DNA of 64,000 nt, from NCBI GenBank assembly GCA_039881045.1, contig JAYWVB010000057.1, forward strand, positions 124,001 to 188,000. Reading direction: 5' to 3'. This document shows, one piece after another, positions 13,301 to 23,694 of the stretch; within the stretch, counting starts at the first letter, position 1, and each line of letters opens with the position of its first letter. The notes beneath the pieces were generated by a model, which had not been told where the DNA came from, ran no database searches, and saw only the letters and a program-made list of their open reading frames with translations. Position numbers and translations under genes: made by a program. Origin of the DNA: Chaetomium olivaceum. Its lineage: Eukaryota > Ascomycota > Sordariomycetes > Sordariales > Chaetomiaceae.

Positions 13301-14475
13301 AACTTTGCCTCCGGGTCATTGTCCTGGCCCAGAAGTCTTACCCCTGACGTTGCCGTCCCATCTATTTGTGACTCTCGTTCCATTTCCTCCCGGAGCTTCC
13401 GGAACGAAGCCACAGCTGCGATGAAGAGGTGGACAAAAGGGGCAATCTGGCTCAGGAGTAAGGTAGCTATTGCATCCATGTTAGCAATAAGGTCTGAGTT
13501 GAAGTAAGGAAGTAGAAACGGGAGCAAACAAACCTTCAATAAGAATGAAGATAACCGTGAACGTAGCGCCCACGGTGGCACCCCCGGACTCCTGGCCAGC
13601 CGCATCCGCGATCCGCCGACTCCCCTGCCAGAAAGCCAAACCATTCGCACCATACGCCACAAAGTACAACACACCGGACTGTATGCCTACCGCAGTAGCC
13701 TTCTTCAAACCCTCCCTCTTCGACGAAGACAGCGCCTCAGCAAACTTGCCCTCCAACCTCCTATTCGCCCCAAAGGCCTGCACCACCACCACATTGCTCA
13801 ACGCCTCGGACGCAACGGCGGCCGCCTTCGCGGAATGGTCGGCCACCAAACCCGAATATTTCTCAATATAATGACTCCCGACGAACGACATCAAAAAGTA
13901 CGCCGGCACCAAACTGACCAACATCCCCGCCAACTCAGCATTCATCACAAACGCCACCACATACGCCGTCACAAAGAACGAGACACTCGACAAGCAAATG
14001 CCCACTTTCTCCGACGTGCCCGACCGAATCGTCTGGATATCCCCACTCAACCGCGACGCCACCTCGCCCGGCGGCAGGCCCTCAAAATACGACGGCTCCT
14101 GGCGCAGCAGCGTGGCCAGGTAGCGCTCGCGGAGCCGCTGCGCCAGACGCGAGCCGTACAGCGTCCAGCAGGTGAGGTGGGCGTAGATGGTGACGAATTG
14201 GGCGATGGCGAGGTAGACAATCATGAGGATCTTGGAGTTGACGCCGGACTGGTAGGTGGTAGCGGCCGACGGGGATACCGGGGCGGTGGTTTCGAGGCAG
14301 GTCACTTCGTTGAAGTCGTTGAGGAGCTGGCCGAAGAAGATGCCGATCAGGGGAAGGGCACGCCCGAGGCAATGGCGCAGAGGATGGCGGCGAGGAGGGT
14401 GCAGAGGTCGGTGCGGGAAGGGTCGCCTGCCAGCAGCAGGCGGGCGTAGCCCGTGAAGGTGTTGACGAACTTCAT
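10388..14475 (-). CDS. ABC full transporter (ABCB/MDR type) of the siderophore cluster, several apparent frame shifts
   Basis: Full-length exporter with two membrane halves and two ATPase domains. Start MKFVNTFTGYARLLL at 14475. NBD1 has Walker A GLSGSGKST, signature ISGGQKQR and Walker B MLVLDEATAALD. NBD2 has GPSGAGKST, FSGGQKQR and LLILDEPTSALD. One intron at 13533-13467 (GTTTGT..AATAG) joins LIE to ATLLLSQ. An ABC gene stands next to sidD in the A. fumigatus cluster too (called sitT), so a role in moving siderophore, its precursors or breakdown products is inferred. Frame changes are needed at about 14350 (CCCC), 12964, 12300, 11919, 11810 and 10876-10878 (CCC). The pair at 11919/11810 cancel each other. 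Every catalytic motif is present, so a working gene with sequence errors is the simplest view. Confidence 0.85.
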
Positions 14476-15182
14476 GGTGGTTGGACGTCAATGGTTGGCG
14501 TCTGGGCCTGCTGCCGTGAGGTTGTCGGCCGTGACTTTTTTCGTGATGGCTCTCGGCTACAGGACAGGTCGTCCGAGCCAGGTTGGCTGGATGCCGGCCG
14601 GCTCGTGTAAAAGAATGTCCATAAGGGGTTAGACCCAACGTTGCCGACATCGGGTCATGCGAGATAATCTACTGGGGTGGGAAAAGAAACGGGGGTGTGG
14701 TTCAAGTGATGAGCAGGGGGGTAACCCAGGCGTGGTCCTCCAGACTCCGCATCAGATAAAAAAAAAAGAGAGAATTTTCAGATGTGACTCTTGTTTTTGG
14801 TACATGCAACCTGGTTCCGGTCGGATCAAGGCTCATCCCACATCCCGGGTCCCTGTCTCTGTCAGCCGTCGGGGGAAGCGGCAAAGGGCTGCAGTGAAGG
14901 TGTCAGTCGCAGTGGGTGCTCCTGTGGGCACTCCGCAAAGGGGTCGTTCGTTGCATTGTGGGAAGCTCGGCAAGGCTTGTTCACAGAACGACATGCAAAA
15001 TGCCAAAGTAAATGTGACCAGATGTTGGACTGTTAACCTACGGTACCTAATTACTACTCAAAAGTTGGCCACCATAAACAGTCATGTTCTGGATACCCTC
15101 ATCGAATAACCCTGATTCCGTAGCAACGCTAAGAGTACGTCAGGTAGGCGTGTAAGACAATAACTGCCACCTGCTTAATATC
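14476..15182. other. Intergenic, ABC transporter promoter
   Basis: No gene seen. The region is upstream of the ABC gene and downstream of sidF. It holds one exact SreA-type site at 14751-14759, next to a short A run. Confidence 0.55.
14751..14759 (+). promoter_or_regulatory. SreA-type iron repressor GATA site
   Basis: ATCAGATAA is an exact match to ATCWGATAA, 276 bp upstream of the ABC transporter start. Confidence 0.6.
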
Positions 15183-16643
15183 CTAAAGCTTTGCATTCCA
15201 CGCAGCCCGATCCGCCGACTCCAAGGGCTTCTCCCTGCCGTCCCAAAACAATGGGCACAGCTGAAACCACTTCTCTCTGCTACAAATCGACAGCACCGAC
15301 CGCTTATGCCCCAGGTCCACGTACTTGCCAATGACCAGCCCCTGGGCGTTCTCATACGTGAGAATTGTCCCGCCCGTAGCCTTAGGCTCACCGACGACAT
15401 TGGCTGTGCGCGGGTCGTCAAGGAAGCAGTAGTGGATGCAGCTCGAGTACCAGGCGTTGACGCGCTGGGGCCCGCGGAAGGAGGCGTCGCCGACCAGGGA
15501 GTGCCGGCCGCGGTCGTAATTGCCCGCGTCGTAATGCGCACCAAAGTGGTCTTCCTGTAAGAGGGGAGGGAGGTTAGTTGGTTTGTAGATGATTGCCAGG
15601 GAAGAGGAAAGAGGTCTTCTTACCTTGGCCCAATACAACTCGTAGTATGCGAAACGCGACTCGCCGAAGCGCCCAAACAGGCAGAGGACGTGCGGATCTT
15701 CGTGCAGCTTGCGCAGATACTCACGATGCTGGTCCAACGTGCCCGTCTCGTTCCAGCCCGCCGCAACGCGTGGGTCGTTTTGCCACTTGTTAAAGAGCTT
15801 CAAGTGTCCCAAATCCCGCCAGTTCACCGCCTCCAAAGAGAAATGTGTGTCCAACTTGGGTATGTAACGGCTGTAGACGATGGATCCCGGACGCGGCTTG
15901 GGCCGACGGACGGGGTGGCGCGTAAAGACTGGCTCCCCGTCGGGGAACTTGTTCGTGATGTGGAAGTTCTCGGGCATGACCGGTATTCTGCCAATGGCCT
16001 TTGTAGATGACTGTCTGTGCCATCCCCCACCACCCATATTGGCCGCGGGCCCATTGGTGAAGCAGCGCCCTGCCAGAACGAACTCCGGAGCACCAGCAGC
16101 TCGTCTGATCCGGTCTCGACGGGCATCCGTGTCCCAATAGGAGGGCCGCGGGCATCCCAGCGTGCGTGGCGAAGGGTGAGGTATCGCCAGACCTGTGGCG
16201 AGGAGACTGTCCCGGAGGACATCTTTACCCTCCCCATCCAGCGTCAACCTGAAGTATTCGGGTGTCGGGTGTGCGAGGAAGATGGCGTGAACCAGGTTCC
16301 AAATCGGACCGAGGGAGGGAGCGCTGGACCCTGTCCAGCCGAAGACAGTCGAGGGGCTTCGGCGTGCTCGTGCCCAAGGGCTGTTGTCGGAAATGGCTGG
16401 GCGATCATTTTGTGGTGGAGTGGTTAGGTCGAGCCACCAGAGAGAGTCGAGATGGAGCGGCTGTTGAAGAGGATGGCCATCTCTTGGTTGATGTTCGTCC
16501 AATGTCAGGACTAGCTTCGTAGGTGTTGATCCTTCAACGGTTCGTACCCGGTATGCGGTTAGGAACGGGTGGGGTAGCTTCACCGGAGGGTAGTTTGGTG
16601 CGGATGCTGTTGATTCCATTCTTCTAGATGGCTTCGTGAGCAT
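15183..16643 (-). CDS. sidF: N5-hydroxyornithine transacylase SidF (GNAT/IucB type), PTS1 end
   Basis: SidF transfers the anhydromevalonyl group from its CoA ester to N5-hydroxyornithine, the step that commits to fusarinine. Two exons (16643-15624 and 15554-15183) are joined across an intron with GTAAGA..TTACAG. The protein is 463 residues. The C-terminal half carries the siderophore acyltransferase pattern: LFNKWQNDPRVAAGWNE, a REYLRKLHEDPHVLCLFGRF-like block and AYYELYWAKEDHFGAHY, with a WYSSCIHYCFLDDPRT segment. The last three residues are AKL, a type 1 peroxisomal targeting signal, which fits the known partly peroxisomal route in Aspergillus. A second ATG eight codons in (MESTASAPNY) is an equally possible start. 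The frame is intact. It is divergent from sidH over 413 bp. Confidence 0.9.
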   Translation of the reverse strand: MLTKPSRRMESTASAPNYPPVKLPHPFLTAYRVRTVEGSTPTKLVLTLDEHQPRDGHPLQQPLHLDSLWWLDLTTPPQNDRPAISDNSPWARARRSPSTVFGWTGSSAPSLGPIWNLVHAIFLAHPTPEYFRLTLDGEGKDVLRDSLLATGLAIPHPSPRTLGCPRPSYWDTDARRDRIRRAAGAPEFVLAGRCFTNGPAANMGGGGWHRQSSTKAIGRIPVMPENFHITNKFPDGEPVFTRHPVRRPKPRPGSIVYSRYIPKLDTHFSLEAVNWRDLGHLKLFNKWQNDPRVAAGWNETGTLDQHREYLRKLHEDPHVLCLFGRFGESRFAYYELYWAKVRRPLSSSLAIIYKPTNLPPLLQEDHFGAHYDAGNYDRGRHSLVGDASFRGPQRVNAWYSSCIHYCFLDDPRTANVVGEPKATGGTILTYENAQGLVIGKYVDLGHKRSVLSICSREKWFQLCPLFWDGREKPLESADRAAWNAKL

Positions 16644-17056
16644 GAGGTATCACTCTGGGCTTAGGAGAGAGCAGAGTCAGACCGAACAACAAAAGTCAAT
16701 TGAGAGCGATTTGAATATTGCGGCATTCCGGGACACGTCTCTTTAGGTCCGGATAGATGATATTGCCATTATTGCACATCCATTTTCCCGATATCGCATA
16801 TGCATGGATGGAGGACACAGGATCGGATCCCCGGGACGCGCATTCCAAGACACCCGAGGACTAACTCCAGTTTTCGATGACGAACCGAGGGACATGGGAG
16901 CGGTGTTCCAATCCTGAACGAGCCGGTAGGCTATAAAGGGCCAAATGAAGGATACCAATCGTCAAGGGACACCAGGTTCCAGCCCGGCAGTCTGTCCCGA
17001 GACCCTTCCCAACAACACGAATACTATCTCGCCCCCACGCTCGTTCCAACGTCGAA
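16644..17056. promoter_or_regulatory. Divergent promoter region sidF / sidH
   Basis: Shared upstream region of two consecutive-step enzymes. It contains a TATA-like box (16932-16937) and a CCAAT on the sidH side near 16965. No exact ATCWGATAA match was found here; only looser GATA cores near 16750 and 16788. Confidence 0.55.
16932..16937 (+). promoter_or_regulatory. TATA-like box of sidH
   Basis: TATAAA, 120 bp upstream of the sidH start codon. Confidence 0.4.
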
Positions 17057-18028
17057 ATGTCGGGAGAACGATCAGCCGTCCGTTTTCAACACTTCGAGGT
17101 GTCCTACCCGGCGGAACACGTTATCCAAGTCACGATCAACAGGCCCGAGAAACTCAATTGCATCAACAAGACGACCAGCGCCAAGATCGCCGAGGTCTGG
17201 AAGCAACTGGACCGAGATGAGAGCTTGTGGGTGGGTATCATCACTGGAGTGGGGCGAGCATTCTGCACGGGGGCGGACCTCCATGGTAAGTCCCAGACTC
17301 GCACAGGCAACTGACCCATCCCACATATCCACATCCACCCGAGCATTTGGGGGTGTACGCAGTGTACCTACCTGTACATGGCTCGTATTTCCCGTGCCCC
17401 ATCTAACGCGCCAGCAGAGTGGAACGACATGAACAAGGCCGGCGTGGTCAACGACATGGGTGCACCAGGCCTGGCGGGGCTGCCCCGGCGGAGCGGCAAG
17501 AAGCCCATCATCGCGGCGGTCAACGGGCTCTGCATGGGCGGGGGCTTCGAGATGGTGGCAAATTGCGACATTGTGCTCGCCTCGTCGTCGGCCGTCTTCG
17601 CACTGCCCGAGGTCAAGCGGGGTATCGTGCCTGTGGCGGGGTGTCTGCCGCGCCTGGCCCGCACGCTGGGGTTGCAGCGCACCATGGACTTGGTGCTGAC
17701 GGGTCGGAGTGTGGATGCAAGGACGCTGGCCGAATGGGGTCTGGTTACGAGACTGGTGGATGGTGGCCCGGATGCTGCTGGCGACGGCGGCGAGGTTGCG
17801 AGGGCTGCGGTTGAACTCGCGCGGGAGATGTGCCACAACAGCCCGGATGCGCTCATTGTCGGGAGGGTGGGGGTGCGCATGAGCTGGGAAGAGGGCGATG
17901 TGGAAACAGCTGTGTCGGCGTTGGAGCGTGAGTGGTATTCTCAATTGGTCCAAGGATGGAACTTTGACGAGGGTATCCGGGCGTTTGTGGAAAAGCGACA
18001 GCCTAGATGGCTGGATTCAAAGCTCTAG
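17057..18028 (+). CDS. sidH: Enoyl-CoA hydratase SidH, PTS1 SKL
   Basis: Crotonase-fold enzyme that dehydrates mevalonyl-CoA to anhydromevalonyl-CoA, the acyl donor for SidF. Exon 1 is 17057-17285 and exon 2 is 17418-18028, joined phase 1 across GTAAGT..CAGCAG to give GADLHEWNDMNKAG. Motifs are VTINRPEKLNCINK, GRAFCTGADLH (oxyanion hole) and NGLCMGGGFEMVANCDI (second oxyanion segment, acidic residue in GGFE). The C-terminus WLDSKL ends in the canonical peroxisomal signal SKL. Length is about 279 residues, normal for the family. Its position between sidF and a siderophore transporter supports the SidH call over a general fatty-acid hydratase. Confidence 0.9.
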
Positions 18029-18169
18029 GTGGGCGGATACAAAGCAGACTATTGATTTTTCGGTTTCGGAATGGGTCCTGCATGCATGGGACTTGGTTTG
18101 TCAAATCATCGAATGGTGTTGAGTTGTAAGCGAGGAAGGCATGGGCCAGGGCCGTTGAAAACTCTGATC

Positions 18170-18178
18170 TTATCTGAT
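18170..18178 (-). promoter_or_regulatory. SreA-type iron repressor GATA site
   Basis: TTATCTGAT (ATCAGATAA on the other strand), exact consensus match, 770 bp upstream of the MFS start. Confidence 0.55.
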
Positions 18179-18526
18179 GGATTGATTAGATTTTGCAACC
18201 CTGCAACCTGACTGCATGACGCTGCACTGACTCTGCATCCTGGAAGCACGACCCCATCGACCCCGTCAAACCCCACAAGAACGGAAACAGAGCGGATCAA
18301 CACGAACAAGAGTCGGGAGGAATGAGCTCGAAGCTTGTTTCATTATGTAACACCCACGTGGGACAGGAGACATCAGGGTCACCACCAGTGCTAAGTGCTT
18401 GGTGCAACACACTGTGTACCTCGACGGAGTCACTACTTGGGAGGGGGTTCCAGGCTTGTCGACCGATGTCGGGAGCACGAGGCACGGGAAGTGACGGGTT
18501 TAGGGGCAGCCAGCCCCAGGCAAGAA

Positions 18527-18563
18527 CAAGTCAAGTCAAGCCAAGCCAAGCAAGCCAAGCAAG
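18527..18563. repeat. Short tandem tract of CAAGT/CAAGC pentamers
   Basis: Imperfect five-base tandem units (CAAGT, CAAGC) directly upstream of the second SreA-type site. Confidence 0.6.
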
Positions 18564-18605
18564 GTGCGGGCCTGCGGCCAATATTTGCAAAATTATGATC
18601 TGATC

Positions 18606-18614
18606 TTATCAGAT
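18606..18614 (-). promoter_or_regulatory. SreA-type iron repressor GATA site
   Basis: TTATCAGAT (ATCTGATAA on the other strand), exact consensus match, 334 bp upstream of the MFS start. Confidence 0.6.
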
Positions 18615-18947
18615 GGGCTCCAACACCAGGCGGGATTGGGATGACGCTAGGATTCGCACGAGCGACGAAACGGCACTGCGATGCATGGCATGAGCCGCAC
18701 TTCCGGCCAATACCACCCTGCTCCCCAGGTTTCGGGTCGACAGCTTACCTCCAACGAACACCAACACAACATCATAATCATCACCTGCTTTTTCACTGCA
18801 ACCCTCGCTCGCGTTTGGATGCTGGTAACCAGCCGGGATTCCTCCATTCCCCCATCGGTAACTTCTTCGGTCGTCCTTTTGTCTGACCTGCCGCTTGGTT
18901 TGGCTCCTTGAACTCAACTACGAAGTCAACTTGGAACTCGATCCAGC

Positions 18948-20957
18948 ATGGCACTCTTGTCCAGTGTCAAGGCAGCGCTCCGCCGGTCGCCAGCAGAGGA
19001 GCAGCCCAGAACGCCTGCTGCAGTCAACATACAAGGAGAGAAGTCAGAGAAGGACGCAGCCACTGACGATGCTGCGGCTGTCAACGATGGTGGCGAATCG
19101 CCAGTGGAGCATCCCGCCGAGGGCATGCAACGCGGTGTTCTGGAGGTTGAGGCCGTCACCATGAGCTGGACCAAAATGACCCTTTTCGCCGTCTTCTTCA
19201 AGTACGATCACCATACTTCCGCTGCTGCCTTTTCGTTGCCCATCTAACTTGGCACTCCAGTATCTGGTTGCTCTATCTCGTCAATGCCTTCCAGTCCGCC
19301 ATCCTCTCCAGTTTGGTCCCGTTTGTGACAAGCGACTTTGAATCCCACTCGCTGTTGAACGTCATCTACGTTGTTGCCAACTCCATGACAGCGGCAGCGT
19401 TCATCCCCCTATCTAAGATTTTGGATCTTTGGGGCAGAGCTGAAGGCTTTATGATCATGGTGTTCTTTGCGACCCTGGGCTTGGTTCTCATGGCCGCGTG
19501 CAACAACCTCCCCACCTTTTGTGCGGCATACGTAAGCACCCAATTATCACAGTCTGCTTGGCTGCTTTGAACTCATGCTGACAGTTGGGTCCCTTGTGGC
19601 AGGTCTTTTACAGTCTTGGTTTCAGTGGAATGACGTACTGCGTCGACGTGATCACTGCCGATGCATCCAAACTCAAGAACCGTGGCCTGGCCTACGCCTT
19701 CACGTCATCCCCCTACATTATCACCGCCTTTGCCGGCCCCAAAGCCTCCGAAGACTTCCTCAACAATATCAACTGGAGGTGGGGCTTTGGCTGTTTCGCC
19801 ATCATCTTCCCTATCGTCGCTTTTCCCTTGTACTTTGTGCTCAAGTTCAACCTCCGCAAGGCCGAAAGGGAAGGCATCTTGGCCGATGAAGGAAGCGGCC
19901 GCACATGGCTTCAGAGCATATGGCACTACGTTGTCGAGTTTGACGGTAAGTGATACTTGCTCCAACCTCTTGGCCCTCCTCGCCGTCAGGCAAAGCTGAA
20001 CAAAATATACTGACTAATGCAACAGCCCTCGGTGTCTTCCTGTTTTCGGCCGGGTTGACCGTATTCCTCCTTCCTTTCACGCTTGCTGCCGAAGCACCGA
20101 ACGGTTGGGCATCTGACTACATCATCGCCATGATTGTCGTTGGCTTTGTCGTGCTATGCGCCTTCGTCCTCTACGAGTGGTTTGTGGCACCGATACCTAT
20201 GCTTAAATTCACCATCTTGTCGGATCGAACAGTCTTGGGCACCTGTCTGCTCGGAGCCACATATCAGATCTCGTATTACTGCTGGGCCAACTACTTCACC
20301 TCCTTCCTCCAGGTTGTCAACAACCTTACCGTGGCCGAAGCCGGATACGTCAACAACACCTTCAGCATTGTCTCTGGCGTGCTCTTGTTCATCGTCGGCT
20401 ACTCCATCCACAAGACCGGCCACTTCAAGTGGTTGCTATACATTGCCGTCCCCATGTACATCCTCGCGCAGGGTCTGATGATCTACTTCCGCCGCCCGGA
20501 CCAGTCCGTGGGCTTCCTGATCATGTGCGAGGTGTTCATTTCAATTGGAGGCAGCATTTTTATCATCATCCAGCAAGTGGCCATCCTTGCAGCCGTCGAC
20601 CACCAGCACGTGGCTGTCGTTCTCTCGCTGCTGTACGTGGTCGGTACTACTGGCGGCGCCATTGGCGCCACCGTGTCGGGCTCTATCTGGACCAACACGT
20701 TCCGCAGTGCCCTGCAGCGGTTCCTGCCCGAGTCGGCCATCCCAGACCTGGACTCCATCTATTCGGACCTGGAAGTCCAGCTCGGTTACGAGATGCAGAC
20801 TCTCGAGAGGAAGGGCATTCAGGAGGCGTACGGTTACGCCCAGACGAGGATGCTTGCTGCCGGAACCTCTTTCATGATTCTGGCTTTTGTCGGGGTGCTA
20901 CTGATCAAGAATATCAATGTCGCCAAGATTATCCAAACCAGGGGCCTGGTCTTCTAA
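18948..20957 (+). CDS. MFS siderophore-iron transporter (MirB/MirD type)
   Basis: Major facilitator protein of the fungal siderophore-iron family (about 14 membrane helices), expected in the plasma membrane importing ferri-siderophore. Four exons: 18948-19201, 19261-19531, 19603-19945 and 20026-20957. All introns are GT..AG and the frame is intact. The N-terminal tail (MALLSSVKAALRRSP) is hydrophilic. Conserved transporter blocks are SSLVPFVTSDFESHSLLNVI, MTYCVDVITADASKLKNRGL and INWRWGFGCFAIIFPI. A long last exon ends with helices near AAGTSFMILAFVGVLLI. Its place at the end of the sid cluster, with two SreA-type sites upstream, supports iron-regulated uptake. Which Mir paralogue it corresponds to cannot be decided from sequence alone. 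Confidence 0.87.
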
Positions 20958-21633
20958 ACTAGAACACCGGTTTTGGCGATGGCAGAAGAACCGCAACTTT
21001 GATTAGGAAAATTTTTCAATGCCATGACGTTACCTACCCTGAGCCGCCGGTGCTTGTGTTCTGTTTAGCCGACTGATCATCAATGACTAATCTCACAGCT
21101 ACCTCCCCTCGGATTTGCCCCCGCCGGAGAAGGAAGAAGAGAAGATGCTATAGAAGACTATGCTTTTCTACTTCTAATCACGTTCTTAAGGTTCTTTCAC
21201 CCTCTTTATCCAGTTATTTGAACTTTATTTGGATGGCTTAAAGAAACTAGAAAACCTTTCTAAAAGTCGGTTTTAGCTACTAATCTTTACCACAAACCAT
21301 TCAAACTACAATGATTTCCCTACTCAATGCACCAATGTTCCCGCCGCATGCCGAGACCTTATAGAATCAATAACGGCCTAACTATTTCTTATACGAGCCG
21401 CAACCGCCCATTTGGCTACATTGCTTCGCCCTTTCTTTTACGAGCGTCTGTGACGGGCGCTGATGCACTTGGCAACTTTCTTTGGTTTAGCTTGACTCAA
21501 CGGAGGGGACTTGGAAGATCGATTGCTATTACCTATACACGAGCGGTGAAAGTTGGCCGGAGTTGGTTTCCATTTCTCTAGGTTCCGAAATCCCTGGTAC
21601 CGGAAATAAGTCTCCATTTGGATACACGGGCGA
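20958..21633. other. Intergenic, AT-rich
   Basis: 3' region of the transporter followed by an AT-rich stretch near 21130-21420. No gene is recognised; it may be a decayed repeat. Confidence 0.5.
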
Positions 21634-21939
21634 CGTTTCGTCGCCCCCGGTGCCGCCGCTGCGGTATCACACACCATGGCATATATACACTCTTTGAAGG
21701 CACCACCAATGTTTCGGGATCAAGCCTACCTTAATCCCCGTGTTATCTTGACTCTATTCCTCTCATATTACTATTACTATTGAATCAGGTATCTAATCTG
21801 ACTCTGGGGATGTTTTGCTTGTCCTCGGCTCTCACCGACTTCCGTATCAAACAGGCCTGTGGGGATCTACCACTCACGGAGCACCTTCACAGGGGCTAAA
21901 TAACTAACAGTATTGTTCTCTAGTTCTCCGTAGGTAACA
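21634..21939 (-). repeat. Dispersed repeat, copy 1 (uninterrupted)
   Basis: Read on the minus strand, this ~300 bp segment matches the sequence flanking the LINE at 31169-31329 and 36419-36541. Shared stretches include GAGAACAATACTGTT, TAGCCCCTGTGA, GATACGGAAGT, CCCGAAACATTGGTGGTGCC and GATACCGCAGCG. Differences are largely C/T or G/A. At the point where the LINE sits in copy 2, this copy reads straight through, so it is the empty target site. The ends are approximate. It starts TGTTACC, but no convincing LTR end is seen. Confidence 0.8.
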
Positions 21940-21949
21940 TGATCCAGCT

Positions 21950-23104
21950 TTAAAGGTATTCGCAAGCCAGAAGTCCGTACGAGATTCGTTCCAAGTCATA
22001 GATAGGACCTCCCCTGGTGCAAGAATCCACGTCGTCATCATACTCGAGTTCTAGCTCGTCATCCAAGTGGTTTATGAACGCCTCCGAGCCACAGCAATAG
22101 CAGAAGTCCTCCTCCTCTGTTGAGATTTCGTAACCGGTATCCCATAATTTCTCATGTCCAGCTTCCCCTCCAAGTTGGCCTTGCTTGACTTCGACGAACC
22201 GTCGGTCGCTCGCAAAGAAAACCTTTGACTGTTCGGTATCTAGCCCGGGAGCATTTTCTCCGGTGGCTGCTTGGTGCCTGGGATTGCGCTTGATTCGGTA
22301 GTCGATAAACCAGACGAAGGAGAACTGGCCTTCCGAAGCCGTGCTTCTAACCAGATTTTCGAGTAGTCGAGAGCCGTAAGTAGAAATATCCGGTGAACGA
22401 TGGTTTACTGTATCCCACGCTGGGTCGTATTCGAAGGCCACGTGGAGGTCATATTGACGCTGGTAGTAAGTCTTCGTGTGATTACCCATCGGGGATAAAA
22501 GGCTAGGAAAGATGAACGATATAAATTGATCGTCGAACGCTATAACCTCGCGTGGGTCTTGAAGGAAGTGTGGTGTAGGCAGCTCCCCTGTTTGAAGAAT
22601 GAGGAGATCTTGAGCAGGGAAAACGGTGATATAGCGGTATCGGGAGGGGTCGGAAATCATGTAAGTGGCCGTCTCGGGTAAGGTAAAGCGGCCTCGTTCC
22701 GCTCGGAAGCTTTCCACCTCTGAAGGAGTCCATTGTTTTTGGCGTCGCGCTGGTGTTTGAAACTCTTGCGCGATAATCAACATGGATTCTTTACACGCTG
22801 TCCAAAGACCACTGTCGACAAGGTAGGTCGATGGGTTGTTGAGTGTCCATGAAATCGGGGCTGCCCTCCTTGCGGACGTGCCGAAATCGACACCGTTCGG
22901 CAGGCACTGCGGCGCAGTAAGGCGCCACCCCCAGTCATTGAAATCATCGGTAAAAGCTTCGTCTTCCATGACCGGTTCCGACTGCTTGCGGTTGTAAACC
23001 CTGAAAACGTTTGCGCCTGGGCCAGTCGGACGGATTACAAGTTTCCAAATCTTCTCACGTGGTTCCCACGGGAGAAGAGGGAAGAAGTAAAATTCTGCTG
23101 CCAT
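21950..23104 (-). CDS. 2EXR domain protein
   Basis: Single-exon gene. The 2EXR family begins with an F-box-like segment and occurs in large numbers in Pezizomycotina, with no known function. The N-terminus MAAEFYFFPLLPWEPREKIW followed by KLVIRPTGPGANVFRVY is the diagnostic block. I start at this ATG (23104), because an upstream in-frame ATG at 23176 adds 24 residues unlike the family. The C-terminal third is acidic (EEEDFC, DDELELEYDDD) with a CYCC cluster. About 384 residues. No frame break. Confidence 0.75.
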   Translation of the reverse strand: MAAEFYFFPLLPWEPREKIWKLVIRPTGPGANVFRVYNRKQSEPVMEDEAFTDDFNDWGWRLTAPQCLPNGVDFGTSARRAAPISWTLNNPSTYLVDSGLWTACKESMLIIAQEFQTPARRQKQWTPSEVESFRAERGRFTLPETATYMISDPSRYRYITVFPAQDLLILQTGELPTPHFLQDPREVIAFDDQFISFIFPSLLSPMGNHTKTYYQRQYDLHVAFEYDPAWDTVNHRSPDISTYGSRLLENLVRSTASEGQFSFVWFIDYRIKRNPRHQAATGENAPGLDTEQSKVFFASDRRFVEVKQGQLGGEAGHEKLWDTGYEISTEEEDFCYCCGSEAFINHLDDELELEYDDDVDSCTRGGPIYDLERISYGLLACEYL

Positions 23105-23694
23105 TGTGGGACTTTTAATGCGATGAGGAAGGGAGAGAAACTTGGGGAAGTTGTGGATTTTTGATGACACTGGCATCGGAAGACATACAAGTGCCGCTTG
23201 GAGGCGGCAAGGGACCTTGGTCCAGTCGAGAGAATGAAGAGCTGACCCTAACCCTCACCTGCTACTTGGTCTCCTTGGCAGACCGTTGCACGGCACATCA
23301 CGTGGTATCACAGGTCCGGGGTACCAAAAACCGGTCTTTAGCTCCGCCAAAAACCGGTGGGTCCGGGTTGACCGCCCGCCAAAATTGCCGCGGATTGGAA
23401 GGTCAGCCGCTCCCGTTTCCCCTTCCAATCTGCAGCGATAAACCCCATACGACAGAGGTGGGGCCCGCAAAAAAAGCTGGTCGAACTGAAGGTCACGTGG
23501 TATATTTTTGTATGGTCAGACCTTCCAGACCTTCCAATCCATCCAATCCAGCGCGCCGCGATCGCGACCCTTTGCCACCACCCACACAACTTCCTCCTCA
23601 CCACCTCTGCGCTTGCTGGCTACACTGCTGCTGCTGCTGCTGCCGCCGCTCTTGCCGCTGGTGGAGTAATCATTGATCCGACTGTTTTTCTACC
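23105..23694. other. Intergenic between 2EXR gene and Crypton
   Basis: Contains two copies of CCAAAAACCGGT (near 23324 and 23348), repeated CCTTCCAATCC-like units near 23520-23550, and a (CTG)n run at about 23625-23643. It may include the 5' end of the Crypton, but no boundary can be fixed. Confidence 0.5.

Larger units (their letters stand above)
18029..18947. promoter_or_regulatory. Intergenic with two SreA-type sites, MFS promoter
   Basis: No gene seen. It carries two exact iron-repressor motifs, at 18170-18178 and 18606-18614, and a short CAAGC/CAAGT tandem tract. It is upstream of the siderophore transporter. Confidence 0.6.

Noticed and set aside
10388..14475. Two or three separate half-size ABC genes instead of one
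   Set aside because: The pieces together form exactly one full transporter in the right order; breaks are one- or two-base frame shifts.
21634..21939. Solo LTR interpretation of the dispersed repeat
   Set aside because: Start TGTTACC is suggestive, but neither a CA end nor a flanking duplication could be found.
23320..23360. CCAAAAACCGGT pair as Crypton terminal repeats
   Set aside because: Both copies lie on the same side of the element; only a weak partial match (CCGGTGG) is seen at the other side.
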